A stretch of DNA of 64,000 nt from Roseivirga sp. (GCA_021404565.1 JAAWWF010000004.1:248001-312000), one strand, 5' to 3'. Shown: positions 1 to 8,653, numbered from the stretch's first letter. The notes: generated by a model not told the origin, from the sequence alone. Made by a program: numbers and translations.

Positions 1-695
1 CTCTGATACAGAGGAGTTTCCAACCCATTCATTTGCCTGTATGTTTTCCAGGAACCTTTATTGTACGCACTGATCTCCATACCAGTGAAGGTGGTTTTTA
101 CTTCGGTGCCATCTAACTGTTTAATAGTTAAGTCAGACTTCAAATGTTCTTTTGTAAGGTTCAGATAGGCAAGTAGTTCTGTTAATAATATATATCCCGG
201 ACCGGCATGTAAAAATTCCATGTCATTGTCGTGAGACATATTTTGCTTCAGACGCTCAAAAGCTTCTTTTATGGGAGTGTCGCCAATGGCCGTGACCTTG
301 CCACCAACCAGATGACTGTACTTCTCATGGGCTGCGAGTACATAAAATTCACCCTCCATGATGTAGAGGCTAAGAGGAACTCTGTGAAAGCCAACCTTAG
401 GATGACCGATATTCAGTTCGGTATGGCCATCTTTTAAGGTGGAGAGAATCCGCATAATCTCGCCAGCCACCTCATAGTTCTTCAGGCTGCCGAGCTTTGA
501 CTTTAGGGATAATACTTCTTTGGAAAACTCTCCCTTGAGACCGGGAGTAAATGAGTTGAACTCCTTTTGGATTTTCTTATCCAGGTAATTCAAATCCTCC
601 TCCCAGGATTGAGGGTTCATTGTATTCAATTTGCTTTGACCGTAGGCTATGAGTGTTGTCAGGCATAGCACTACCATTAGTGTGAGTTTTTTCAT
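1..695 (-). CDS. Secreted S41-family peptidase-like protein, N-terminal part (runs off window)
   Basis: The frame is open from an ATG at 695 down to base 1, so the C-terminal part lies outside the window. The protein starts MKKLTLMVVLCLTTLIAYGQ, a clear signal peptide with a cleavage-like AYGQ. About 70-90 residues in is LSTLKDGHTEL, which matches the LxDGHT motif of the N-terminal helical region of S41 (C-terminal-processing/tricorn-like) peptidases. The catalytic Ser/Lys domain would be further downstream and cannot be checked. It follows the AraC-type regulator gene by 76 bp on the same strand, so co-transcription is possible. The family assignment rests mainly on the DGHT motif and secretion signal. 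Confidence 0.7.
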   Translation of the reverse strand, partial: MKKLTLMVVLCLTTLIAYGQSKLNTMNPQSWEEDLNYLDKKIQKEFNSFTPGLKGEFSKEVLSLKSKLGSLKNYEVAGEIMRILSTLKDGHTELNIGHPKVGFHRVPLSLYIMEGEFYVLAAHEKYSHLVGGKVTAIGDTPIKEAFERLKQNMSHDNDMEFLHAGPGYILLTELLAYLNLTKEHLKSDLTIKQLDGTEVKTTFTGMEISAYNKGSWKTYRQMNGLETPLYQ

Positions 696-771
696 GAAGC
701 ATTTTACTTCATGCTCGCTGCCTTATGTCCTCTGAGTAGCGGGTTTTGAGTACAAACCAATCGGGAAAAAC

Positions 772-1908
772 CTATTTAAGCACCAACTGACGGTATTTGG
801 AAGGAGTGGTGTTGGTTTCTCGCTTAAAAGCATTGAAGAAGGTAGACTTTGATTTATACCCCAAATCGTAAGCCAATTGCTCCATTTTAAAATGATCTTC
901 AGGCTTTGAAAGCAGCGTTTTTGCCTCCTCAATTCTGTACTTATTAGTCAGTTCAAAGAAGGTACAACCCATTTCTTCATTCAGTATTTGTGATACGTGA
1001 TGGGTACTGAGGTTACAGGTTTCTGCTAATAGCTGCAGAGAGAAGTCGGGTCTTAGAAATACTTTTTCATCTTCTATGGACTTTTTGATCTTAGAGACCT
1101 GGCTGTGTTTTAGCTCCTTGGCTATGCTTGATTTATAGTACTTAGGTGACCTGATTTTAGACACCAGGCCGTTTTTGAGTACATAAAAGCTGATGGCATA
1201 GGTGGCAAAAGTAGGGAAGAGGTCTGCTGAGAAATTGGGCAATAAGCCATTGAAAAAGCGATATCCATTGACCACTCCACCTTGTGAGAGCAAAAGGGTA
1301 ACTCCTCCAAGCAATAGTGTGGCATTGGTAAACTGTAGCCAGCCTGCAGCATGGTGATTTTTATGGGTCCTGGTGAGATAAAGGCTATACACGCTGTAGA
1401 GGATCATATGGAGGGAGAGCAACTCTACTACCACCAACCCCTGAATATTAAGGGGATCCATGTCAAAGTTGGTACTCACCTGCAGCAGTTCCGAATCTGG
1501 CTGGAAACTTCTTACGAAGGCATTGTATTTATAAGCTTCCGGCTGTAGAAAGAAAAAGAAAGAATACCCGAAATACAACACAAAAGGAATCAGGTGGATT
1601 ATCTTACTCCATAAGGAGACCGAAATATCCAGCTGCTTATTGGTATGTAAAAGCAGGATAGGGCCAAAGAGAAAGATCAAAGGTGTTGCCGTATTGAGCA
1701 GATGGGGTACACGGGCCATCAGGCCTGAATGATTGAGAAATGATTCAATCTGAGCCCAAAGAAGCGCTAAAAGAAAAAGTGCCAGTACACGATGAGCCGA
1801 AGAAGCTTTTTTCCTCAGGAAAAAATAGAGTAGAAAAGCGATCTGAAGAATGCCAAACAGAATTCCTGCTGCTACCAGATTGAGTGATATAGGTTGAAAT
1901 TCCATCAT
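772..1908 (-). CDS. AraC-family regulator with N-terminal multi-helix membrane domain
   Basis: The protein is about 378 residues. Residues ~10-265 form six or seven hydrophobic segments, and residues ~285-378 form an AraC/XylS DNA-binding domain with the second HTH around MEQLAYDLGYKSKSTFFNAF and a terminal TPSKYRQ. This is the common Bacteroidota design of a membrane-embedded sensor fused to an AraC output domain. I chose the ATG at 1908 (MMEFQPIS); the frame also extends to a TTG at 1923, but the paralogs at 13766 and 20513 also begin just before the first membrane helix. The ligand is unknown. A terminator-like hairpin lies just upstream on the same strand, and an S41-like peptidase gene follows. 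Confidence 0.88.
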   Translation of the reverse strand: MMEFQPISLNLVAAGILFGILQIAFLLYFFLRKKASSAHRVLALFLLALLWAQIESFLNHSGLMARVPHLLNTATPLIFLFGPILLLHTNKQLDISVSLWSKIIHLIPFVLYFGYSFFFFLQPEAYKYNAFVRSFQPDSELLQVSTNFDMDPLNIQGLVVVELLSLHMILYSVYSLYLTRTHKNHHAAGWLQFTNATLLLGGVTLLLSQGGVVNGYRFFNGLLPNFSADLFPTFATYAISFYVLKNGLVSKIRSPKYYKSSIAKELKHSQVSKIKKSIEDEKVFLRPDFSLQLLAETCNLSTHHVSQILNEEMGCTFFELTNKYRIEEAKTLLSKPEDHFKMEQLAYDLGYKSKSTFFNAFKRETNTTPSKYRQLVLK

Positions 1909-1940
1909 AGGTAAGACAACCAAAAGATAATGGAGGTTGC

Positions 1941-1977
1941 GTGAAAAAAATAGTCCTCACTCTTTTGAGTGAGGACT
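1941..1977 (-). terminator. Intrinsic terminator-like hairpin on the minus strand, upstream of the AraC gene
   Basis: A perfect 11-bp inverted repeat (AGTCCTCACTC, loop of 4, GAGTGAGGACT) occupies 1952-1977. Read on the minus strand it is followed by a run of seven T's, the form of a Rho-independent terminator. It sits only about 33 bp upstream of the AraC start and faces the same way, with no recognisable gene on its upstream side. It could terminate a short leader or small RNA, or act as an attenuator. Confidence 0.7.
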
Positions 1978-2311
1978 GGCTATCAAAGGGCCTCCACACT
2001 ATACACACACAGTTTTAAACCCTGTAATTTGATAACCTTTTCGTCCTTCCTTCCAAAGTCCGATAGTTGATCAAGTCTAACCAAACACTTTTCTATAGTT
2101 CAACTACCTGAAAGTATTAATTTGGAGGGTCCGAACCGGAAATCTTTAGATGAATGAAGCGCATCTTTCGTTAAATGACAAAACGTGTGAGAAAATTGGT
2201 TGTGTGATATTATAGAGTTCTGTTGTATGAGGTAGTGGATCAAATTCTGTGCATAGAAATTGAGGCTGAGTTTTTCAGTGAATTCTCTATCTTCCGTCTT
2301 TAATTTTTTAA
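1978..2311. other. Intergenic region between divergent AraC and NhaC genes
   Basis: No coding frame here looks real. The stretch is AT-rich and lies between divergently transcribed genes, so it must hold the NhaC promoter and whatever transcript runs into the minus-strand hairpin at 1941-1977. I could not identify a convincing Bacteroidota -7 (TAnnTTTG) box. Confidence 0.5.
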
Positions 2312-3745
2312 ATGAAGGAGCCCAAAGAAATCAAGGTCAGGTTTATCCATGCCTTGATGCCTGTACTTTTTTTATCCATTCTTATCGGCTATGGACTGAT
2401 TGCAAGACCTTTGTTTTTCGGGCAGACAGCTTTTCCCCTGGAGGTTGTCTTTCTCATAGCCTCCATGTTTTCCATTGGTCAACTGCTGATCATGGGTTTT
2501 GAATGGGATAAGGTTCTCAAAGCCATTGTCAAAAAGCTCGCCAGGGGCCTGCCTGCTGTTTTGATACTCTTCGCGATTGGGGTGATAATCGGCTCCTGGA
2601 TTATTTCAGGTACCATTCCCATGCTGATCTATTATGGCATCAAGATGATTAACCCTGATTATATCTATGTGCTCTCATTCCTGATCCCCATTATCTTTTC
2701 TACCCTTACAGGTACTTCCTGGGGTTCTGTGGGTACCATCGGTGTGGTGTTGATAGGTATGGCGGGTGCCATTGATGCCGACCTGGCCATTACTGCAGGT
2801 GCCATTGTCGGTGGAGCTTATTTCGGTGATAAGATTTCGCCACTTTCAGACACTACCAATCTGGCGGCTCTGGCTGCCGAGGTTGATCTCTATGACCATA
2901 TCAGGTCTATGATGAACACTACTCTGCCCGCTGCGCTCATTGCCACCCTGTCTTTCCTGATTATTGGCTTTGTGAAACCCGTTGGCGGAGGCGTGATTGA
3001 TACCATTCAGGTTACCACGACACTGACAGCCATTGAAGGAATGTTCCACTTCAATCTGTTTCTGTTTATACCACCCCTGGTAGTGCTTTATGGCTCCATC
3101 ACCAGAAAAGCCACCTTGCCCACTTTGCTTACTTCCTCCATGGTGGCTTGCATCCTGGCGCTGATATTTCAGGATTATACCATGGAAAACGTCATCACGG
3201 CTCTCAATACAGGTTTTGATACCAGTATGGCTACCTGGATGACGGCAGTGCCGGAAAACGTCATCACCCTCTTTACCCGGGGTGGGCTTTATGAGCTGAA
3301 CTTTGCCATCATGCTCTTCTTTATGATTTTTACCTTTGTTGGCTCCATTGATATGATTGATGCCATGCCAACCCTGGTCAACAGGGTATTTGCTTTTGCG
3401 AAAACAAGATCTACCGTTATACTCTCATCGCTCTTTGCTTCAGCCTTTACTAATGTTACCACCTCCAATCAAAGTGCCACAAGCTTTATTGTAGGGGATG
3501 CCTTTAGTAAAAAGTACGATCAATACTGTATCCCGCGCAAGGTGCTCTCCCGGTCTATTGAAGACTATGGCACCATGATAGAGAATATCATTCCCTGGAC
3601 GACCACAGGGGTGTTTATGGCGGCTACGCTTGGTGTGCCGGTCACGGAATACTGGCACTCGCAGCTAATGACCCTGGCAAATTTGATTATTGCTCCCATA
3701 CTCGCCATTACCGGCAGGGGCTGTTTTTATAAGGAAAAGAATTAA
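2312..3745 (+). CDS. nhaC: NhaC-family Na+/H+ antiporter
   Basis: This is a 477-residue integral membrane protein with about 11-12 hydrophobic helices and little hydrophilic sequence. It carries segments typical of NhaC antiporters, including SFLIPIIFSTLTGTSWGSVG and GAIVGGAYFGDKISPLSDTT, where the conserved GD-KxSPLSDTT region contributes to ion binding in this family. It would exchange cytoplasmic Na+ for H+ at the inner membrane. The ATG at 2312 gives MKEPKEIKVRF directly before the first helix. The PLP-enzyme gene starts only 15 bp downstream, implying one transcript; NhaC relatives can also exchange organic substrates, so a role in moving a substrate of that enzyme is possible. Confidence 0.9.
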   Translation: MKEPKEIKVRFIHALMPVLFLSILIGYGLIARPLFFGQTAFPLEVVFLIASMFSIGQLLIMGFEWDKVLKAIVKKLARGLPAVLILFAIGVIIGSWIISGTIPMLIYYGIKMINPDYIYVLSFLIPIIFSTLTGTSWGSVGTIGVVLIGMAGAIDADLAITAGAIVGGAYFGDKISPLSDTTNLAALAAEVDLYDHIRSMMNTTLPAALIATLSFLIIGFVKPVGGGVIDTIQVTTTLTAIEGMFHFNLFLFIPPLVVLYGSITRKATLPTLLTSSMVACILALIFQDYTMENVITALNTGFDTSMATWMTAVPENVITLFTRGGLYELNFAIMLFFMIFTFVGSIDMIDAMPTLVNRVFAFAKTRSTVILSSLFASAFTNVTTSNQSATSFIVGDAFSKKYDQYCIPRKVLSRSIEDYGTMIENIIPWTTTGVFMAATLGVPVTEYWHSQLMTLANLIIAPILAITGRGCFYKEKN

Positions 3746-3760
3746 GTACAGATCGAGCTT

Positions 3761-4945
3761 ATGAAGAAGCCTAAAAAGCCGGAAACCATACTGGCACATG
3801 ATGAAGGAATTGGGTATGCCGGTGCTGTTGTGCCGCCTATCTTCCAAAACTCCCTTTTTACTTTTAAGGACTGGGATGCTATCGATGAGGCTTTTGATGA
3901 TCGACTGAACAGTTTTATCTATACCCGTGGTAAAAACCCTACCGTGAAAATGGTAGAGGAGAAGCTGGCCGCTTTGGCTGGCGGAGAAAAGGCCCAACTC
4001 TTTCCATCGGGGATGGGAGCTATATCAGCCGCTATTCTTCACTGCGTGAAGGCAGGAGACCACGTAATCTCCATCAAGAATATGTATGGACCAGCCAATA
4101 ACTTTCTGGTCTCTTATCTAAAGCCCAAATTTGATATATCCATCACCTTTGTGGAGGGAAAAGAAGTTTCCGAGTTTGAAGAAGCCATTCAGCCAAACAC
4201 CAGTATGATTTACCTGGAGACACCTTCTTCAGCCGTATTTTCCTTACAGGACCTCCGAAAAATAGCTGTGTTGGCAAGAGCAAAAGGTATCATGACCATC
4301 TGCGATAATACCTGGGCAACTCCTCTTTATCAGAAACCACTCGAAATAGGAGTGGACCTGGAAATGCATTCCTGCTCTAAGTACATAGGCGGGCACAGTG
4401 ATGTGGTGGCCGGGGTGTTGATTGGCAAAGAGGATGTCATTGACTCCATTTCAGTCAGGGAATACGAATGGCTCGGGGCAAAAACCGCTCCCTTTGAGGC
4501 CTGGCTGTTGCTCAGAAGTCTACGAAGCCTACCGATCCGCATGGAACGGCATCAGCAAAGCGGGTTGCGGATTGCCAGCTTTCTGGCCGCCCAGCCAAAG
4601 ATTGCCAAAGTACGTTATCCAGGACTTCCTGATTTTGATCAAAGATCACTAGCCGAGGAACAGATGACTGGATATACAGGCTTGATGAGCTTTCAGCTAA
4701 AAACAGACGACCTGGATAGAATCAAGGCTTTTGTCAATGCATTGAGGCTCTTTAAGATTGGTGTGAGTTGGGGTGGGCATGAAAGCCTTATCTATGCTCC
4801 GGCCATTAGCTACCTGAAGGAACTGAGCCCTGAGCAATTCGATGCACTGGGCATTTCCCTGGGAGATATGCGCATCTCTGTTGGTTTGGAGCATGTCGGA
4901 GACCTGGAGGAAGATTTAAAACAGGCTTTGGAGCAGATAGAGTAG
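3761..4945 (+). CDS. PLP-dependent trans-sulfuration enzyme family protein (cystathionine lyase/synthase-like)
   Basis: The protein is 394 residues, the usual length for the Cys/Met-metabolism PLP family. Visible features are the active-site region YTRGKNPTV, the glycine-rich phosphate-binding stretch FPSGMGAISAA, the aspartate-containing strand ICDNTWATPLYQKPLE, and the Schiff-base lysine in HSCSKYIGGHSD. This family covers cystathionine beta-lyase, gamma-synthase and methionine gamma-lyase; sequence alone does not fix which reaction occurs. It lies 15 bp after the NhaC antiporter on the same strand and is probably co-transcribed with it. It ends 126 bp before the convergent DUF763 gene. Confidence 0.88.
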   Translation: MKKPKKPETILAHDEGIGYAGAVVPPIFQNSLFTFKDWDAIDEAFDDRLNSFIYTRGKNPTVKMVEEKLAALAGGEKAQLFPSGMGAISAAILHCVKAGDHVISIKNMYGPANNFLVSYLKPKFDISITFVEGKEVSEFEEAIQPNTSMIYLETPSSAVFSLQDLRKIAVLARAKGIMTICDNTWATPLYQKPLEIGVDLEMHSCSKYIGGHSDVVAGVLIGKEDVIDSISVREYEWLGAKTAPFEAWLLLRSLRSLPIRMERHQQSGLRIASFLAAQPKIAKVRYPGLPDFDQRSLAEEQMTGYTGLMSFQLKTDDLDRIKAFVNALRLFKIGVSWGGHESLIYAPAISYLKELSPEQFDALGISLGDMRISVGLEHVGDLEEDLKQALEQIE

Positions 4946-5071
4946 TTCATAAAGGTTCGTGTAAAACTCCCCTCGTTCAAGGAGGAGCCTGCATTCCGCG
5001 GGAAGGTCCGCTTCTACAGACTTTGAAATTGAATTGAAATTTACTGCGGGAGGAGGTTGGTCCATCATATC

Positions 5072-6286
5072 TCAAAACAACGAGAGCTGAGCCTTGGGCT
5101 TTGTTTTGGGTTTCTTGGCCGGTCCAAAGACCGTCATGCCACCATACTTATGTGACTCTGCTCTTTCTTTGGCCACTACCTGTTCAAAATTGGCATTGGG
5201 CACGAATTCCTTCTCCAGGCGCTGGGCAATGGTAGATAAGCTTTTGATCGCCTTGCTCTTGTCAGTATGGCCAATCTTTGCTTTATCCAAAGCCGTTCTG
5301 AGAATGGAAAGCGTATCATCATAGGTCTTAAGGGGAACCGGAAAGGGGTGGCCATCCTTACCGCCATGAGCAAAGGAAAAGCGAGCAGGGTCGGTAAAAC
5401 GGGAAGGAGTACCATGGATAACTTCACTGACCAGGGTGAGCGACTGCAGGGTTCTTGGCCCGACTCCGTACAGAAGCAACAGCTCTTCAAACTGTGTGAT
5501 ATCCGTATTGTGGGCCAGTGCCAGCACGCTCCCGAGTCTCTTCAAATCCACGTCTTTTGCCTTCACATCATGATGAGCCGGCATCATGACAAAACGTTGT
5601 GCCTCTTTCATAATTGCCGCAGGTTTCTCCTCCGTCAGGTTCATGATGCCTGCTTTGGTGGCTGTGGCGGCTTCTGCGGTGAGGTTAAGTATGCTACCCT
5701 GGTTTTGCCCGACTACGGAGGTGTGAGGTTCGTTCAGGAAATCCTGGAAGGCCTGTGAGTGCCAATGATAGCGCCTGGCGTAACCAGTGGCATCGTTCAT
5801 TCCTTGTTGCACCACGGCCCATTCTCCGGCATCTGTTACAAAGAAGGAGTGGAGGTAGATAGAGAAGCCATCCTGAATGGCCGTATTGTCAACCTTGGCA
5901 CTGAGTTTACTGGACCGAACCAGCTTTTCTCCATCCAGGCCGGTTTTCTCGGCCACCTTGATCAGCTCATCAGGAGTATTGCGCGAATGCTTACCACGGC
6001 CACCACAAACATAGATGCCCAGCTCTCTGGAGATAGGGTTAATGGCCCGCTTCAAAGCACCCACTACAGAAGTGGTAATACCAGACGAATGCCAGTCCAT
6101 GCCCATAACGGCACCTAAAGACTGAAACCATAGCGGATCGCTGAGCCGTTGAATCATCACGGATTTACCATACTCCATGACCACAGCCTCAGTGATGGCT
6201 CTGCCCAGAGTGGCCATGCGTTGTGCCAGCCAGGGAGGTACCGTACCATAATGCAGGGGTAAATCTGCATGTCCAGATCGATTCAT
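5072..6286 (-). CDS. DUF763 domain-containing protein
   Basis: The protein is 404 residues and matches the DUF763 family from its first residues (RSGHADLPLHYGTVPPWLAQRM) through the central ELGIYVCGGRGKHSRNTP and YHWHSQAF regions. DUF763 proteins occur in archaea and scattered bacteria. No activity is established that I can state with confidence, although the C-terminal half has a helix-hairpin-helix-like stretch (LLLYGVGPRTLQSLTLVSEV) suggesting nucleic-acid contact. The tail is lysine-rich and ends KAQLSLF, resembling sliding-clamp-binding or processing-factor tails, but that is only a resemblance. Two palindromic TTAGCTAA boxes lie immediately upstream of the start. Confidence 0.88.
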   Translation of the reverse strand: MNRSGHADLPLHYGTVPPWLAQRMATLGRAITEAVVMEYGKSVMIQRLSDPLWFQSLGAVMGMDWHSSGITTSVVGALKRAINPISRELGIYVCGGRGKHSRNTPDELIKVAEKTGLDGEKLVRSSKLSAKVDNTAIQDGFSIYLHSFFVTDAGEWAVVQQGMNDATGYARRYHWHSQAFQDFLNEPHTSVVGQNQGSILNLTAEAATATKAGIMNLTEEKPAAIMKEAQRFVMMPAHHDVKAKDVDLKRLGSVLALAHNTDITQFEELLLLYGVGPRTLQSLTLVSEVIHGTPSRFTDPARFSFAHGGKDGHPFPVPLKTYDDTLSILRTALDKAKIGHTDKSKAIKSLSTIAQRLEKEFVPNANFEQVVAKERAESHKYGGMTVFGPAKKPKTKPKAQLSLF

Positions 6287-6293
6287 TTAGTAA

Positions 6294-6317
6294 AATTAGC
6301 TAAAATAATTAGCTAAA
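6294..6317. promoter_or_regulatory. Paired TTAGCTAA palindromes upstream of DUF763
   Basis: The 11-mer AATTAGCTAAA occurs at 6294-6304 and again at 6307-6317, a 13-bp period. Each copy contains the 8-bp perfect palindrome TTAGCTAA. Lying 8-31 bp upstream of the DUF763 start codon, the pair looks like a dimer-binding operator overlapping the promoter or 5' leader. The regulator is unknown. Confidence 0.4.
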
Positions 6318-6592
6318 CTAAAAATAGTAGTATTTATCAGGGGAGAGAGAATCAAAGAATCCTCAGGCATTTAGTGTAGGGCTTATTCTTCTGACTGCCT
6401 ATAGATGACTTCTATCGTACAAAGTTGTGCTAAAACTGTTCGATAAGTGTACGTTTTCGTTACATCTATTTTCGGACACTTTTACTGATTTGTATTTAAA
6501 TGTCTGGTAATCAGTTATTTAAAATTGTTGGCACGGGCCTTGGATAAAGAGAGACAGGTCAACAATAATTATTTACTTAAAACAACAAGGTC
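6318..6592. other. Intergenic region between divergent DUF763 and small acidic protein genes
   Basis: No plausible gene is seen. The half nearest 6592 is AT-rich and presumably carries the promoter of the small secreted protein gene. I could not place a box with confidence. Confidence 0.5.
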
Positions 6593-6964
6593 ATGAATAA
6601 CTCTAACAACAACGCTAAAAAATCACTCAGTATCATCTTAGGTTCAATGCTGGCAATTGTAGCCCTCTTTCAAACCAGTGCTGCAAACTCCAATGAAATG
6701 AAAGCTGATATTATCTCTGCAGAGGAGGCTACTTTACTGGCCGAGATCGATCTTATGTTTTTAGAGGAAGAAATGGATTTGGAAGAAGAGATTTTTTTCG
6801 AAGAAATGGAAGAAATCAACAATGAGGTCAAAGTCTTTAACAGCAACAACGAATTGATCGGTGAGGGAGATCCAATGGTAAACCCAATCTTAAGCAAATT
6901 GGTAAATCAGGCTGATTACCTGAGCGAAGTGGGTAGCCATAAGTATTACCGCATCGGTGAGTAG
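6593..6964 (+). CDS. Small secreted acidic protein of unknown function
   Basis: The 123-residue product begins with an Asn/Lys-rich leader followed by a hydrophobic stretch (SIILGSMLAIVALFQTSAA), consistent with export by the Sec route. The mature part is strongly acidic, with Glu runs around residues 60-80 (LEEEMDLEEEIFFEEMEEIN), then a short hydrophilic tail ending HKYYRIGE. I recognise no family. The gene has its own terminator at 7009-7038 and appears monocistronic. Similar short exported acidic proteins are common orphan genes in Cytophagales, but that does not assign a role. Confidence 0.7.
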   Translation: MNNSNNNAKKSLSIILGSMLAIVALFQTSAANSNEMKADIISAEEATLLAEIDLMFLEEEMDLEEEIFFEEMEEINNEVKVFNSNNELIGEGDPMVNPILSKLVNQADYLSEVGSHKYYRIGE

Positions 6965-7008
6965 AAAAGCATCATAGTTTAATAAGTAAATAAAGGTTGA
7001 TTATCTCG

Positions 7009-7038
7009 GAGGCTGTCTGAAAAGACAGCCTCTTTTTT
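7009..7038 (+). terminator. Rho-independent terminator of the small acidic protein gene
   Basis: A perfect 10-bp stem (GAGGCTGTCT / AGACAGCCTC) with a 4-nt loop is followed by six T's on the plus strand, 44 bp after the stop codon at 6964. Confidence 0.85.
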
Positions 7039-7082
7039 ATGGGCATTGGATACTCCTCTATCCGCCAAGGAGGGCGGCAAAA

Positions 7083-7170
7083 CCGAAAACAGAACGAAAT
7101 ACAAGACGGTTGGATTTGGCACGCGCTGGCCTTGTGCGGCAAAAACCGAGCTTGTATTTGGTGTTTTCGG
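7083..7170. repeat. Long nested imperfect palindrome (possible dispersed palindromic element)
   Basis: The outer arms CCGAAAACA..AAATACAAG (from 7083) and CTTGTATTT..TGTTTTCGG (to 7170) pair with a small asymmetric interior loop. Inside them CGGTT pairs with AACCG, and GCAC with GTGC around a short loop. The result is an 88-bp hairpin-forming element in a gap with no convincing gene and base composition unlike its AT-rich flanks. It resembles REP-like or other dispersed palindromic elements. Copy number in the genome cannot be seen from here. Confidence 0.5.
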
Positions 7171-7451
7171 AAAGGCTTTTTCTGTCCGTTTTTGGCCTCA
7201 AAAAGGGACGAATTCCAGATCGTAAATGATATTGTAGATGAAAATGACAAGATGGAGTGGGGTTCTTCATGGAATGCCTTTAAGGATAATGAATCATGTG
7301 AATCTGATCTGTTTATTATTTCAATAAAGATCTTTCAAAACCGAACCTGCCTGATCTTCAATCGTTATCAGATTTGCGATTGTTGAAATATAAATTTCAG
7401 AAATTTCATATTTTTTGTCTCTTCAAGGGAGATCAGATCGATCGTTAGATC
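7171..7451. other. Non-coding stretch upstream of the broken cyclase gene
   Basis: No frame here looks like a gene. Around 7385-7413 there is an AT-rich inverted repeat (AAATATAAATTT / AAATTTCATATTT) followed by T's, which could be an upstream terminator or part of the promoter of the cyclase pseudogene starting at 7452. Nothing else was identified. Confidence 0.4.
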
Positions 7452-8554
7452 ATGGAGACCCTGAAATTGACAGAGATCAACCACTCTTCGGAGATAAGAC
7501 CTAATTTTGGCACTATGAGCGAGAAACTGAGAATAAAACTGTCCAAGCTGAAGGCGATCTCATATGCCTGGCTTTTTATGGCAGTCGTTTTTGCAGTGGT
7601 CGAACATTTTACTCTCACCTCTACCTACTCTTTAGGAGTTTCAGACGGCTATGCCTTTCAAACGAATTTACTCTTTCACCTGGCTTCCGCGGTCATTGCC
7701 ATTTCACTGGGCGCCACCTTTTTGGTTTTCTTTCTGGAAGACCGATGCCGTGAGAGACCCTATTGGTTTGGAATTATTCTGATTGTACTCGTCTATATCA
7801 CCATTGTGAGCATCATTACATTGTTGATGGGACTGGTGCTGGTTCCCTTAAATACAGGTGTTTTAGCCAACGATCCGGCTTTTGGCGAGGCCTACAGGGC
7901 TTATCTGTACGATACGGTCCACATAAAGAATATTCTATCCTGGTCGGTGGTGGTAGGCTTCACGCAATTGCTGATACAGATAAACGATAAGTTCGGACAT
8001 GGGGTATTGTGGAATCTTATTCTGGGCAAGTACCACGATGCGCGAGAAGAAGAGCGCATTTTTATGTTCCTCGATCTAAAATCGTCTACAGCCACAGCAG
8101 AGAAACTGGGAAACCGACTTTATCATGATTTCCTGAGGGACTATTTTGCCGATATCACCAATGCCATCTTGTATAATAAGGGGCAGATTTACCAATACGT
8201 AGGGGATGAAGTGGTAATTACCTGGCTTAAAGATGAGGGCGTGACCGACTATCGACTGAGGTGAAATATGGCTTTATTCCCGAGTTTAAGGCTGGGTTGC
8301 ACACAGGTAAAGTGATTGCCGGTGAGATCGGTATCATTAAAAGAGATATCACCTATTCCGGAGACGTCCTGAATACTGCCGCCCGTATTCAGTCTAAATG
8401 CAATGAGCTGGGAGTACCTATTTTGGCTTCAGACTCTCTTTTTAAGCTGTTTTCAGCAGATATGCCCTTCCGTAAAAAGTCATTGGGCGAAATAGAGTTG
8501 CGAGGAAAAGCGCTCAAGGTTTCTCTGAGCACCTTCGTCATGCCTCAATTGTAG
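7452..8554 (+). pseudogene. Membrane-bound class III adenylate/guanylate cyclase, frameshifted with internal loss
   Basis: Frame 1 (7452-8264) encodes a leader, four hydrophobic helices (residues ~30-180) and the first half of a class III cyclase domain, including the metal-binding FLDLKSSTATAE and YVGDEVVITW. It then stops after GVTDYRLR. A second frame resuming around 8258 gives KYGFIPEFKAGLHTGKV, then GDVLNTAARIQ, and runs to 8554. Relatives have about 20-30 residues between the VVITW and PEFKAG segments; here only about 12 codons separate them and the frame changes, so a small deletion removed part of the catalytic core. Both halves are otherwise well preserved, which suggests recent inactivation. 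A sequencing error cannot explain missing codons by itself. Confidence 0.75.
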
Positions 8555-8590
8555 GGGATTGCATCCACGGCTTCCAGGAAATATCATCGG

Positions 8591-8638
8591 CATTCCTTCT
8601 TTCCAATCCTGAGGTATGAAGGATCTAATGAAGGAATG
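8591..8638. terminator. Hairpin between convergent genes, possible bidirectional terminator
   Basis: CATTCCTTC at 8591-8599 pairs with GAAGGAATG at 8630-8638, and inside it ATCCT pairs with AGGAT. It lies in the 99-bp gap between the broken cyclase gene and the convergent hydrolase gene. There is no clear T-run, so termination is inferred from position. Confidence 0.4.
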
Positions 8639-8653
8639 AGCTGAGAAATGGAT

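Noticed and set aside
4946-5071. Possible terminator hairpins between the PLP enzyme and DUF763 genes
   Set aside because: Only short, imperfect pairings (for example ctcc with ggag) and no T-run were found.
5267-6118. Two plus-strand frames inside the DUF763 gene
   Set aside because: They are antisense to a well-conserved protein and have no start context or family features.
7039-7386. A 115-residue frame after the small acidic protein's terminator
   Set aside because: It crosses the 88-bp palindromic element and has no coherent domain. It is more likely non-coding.
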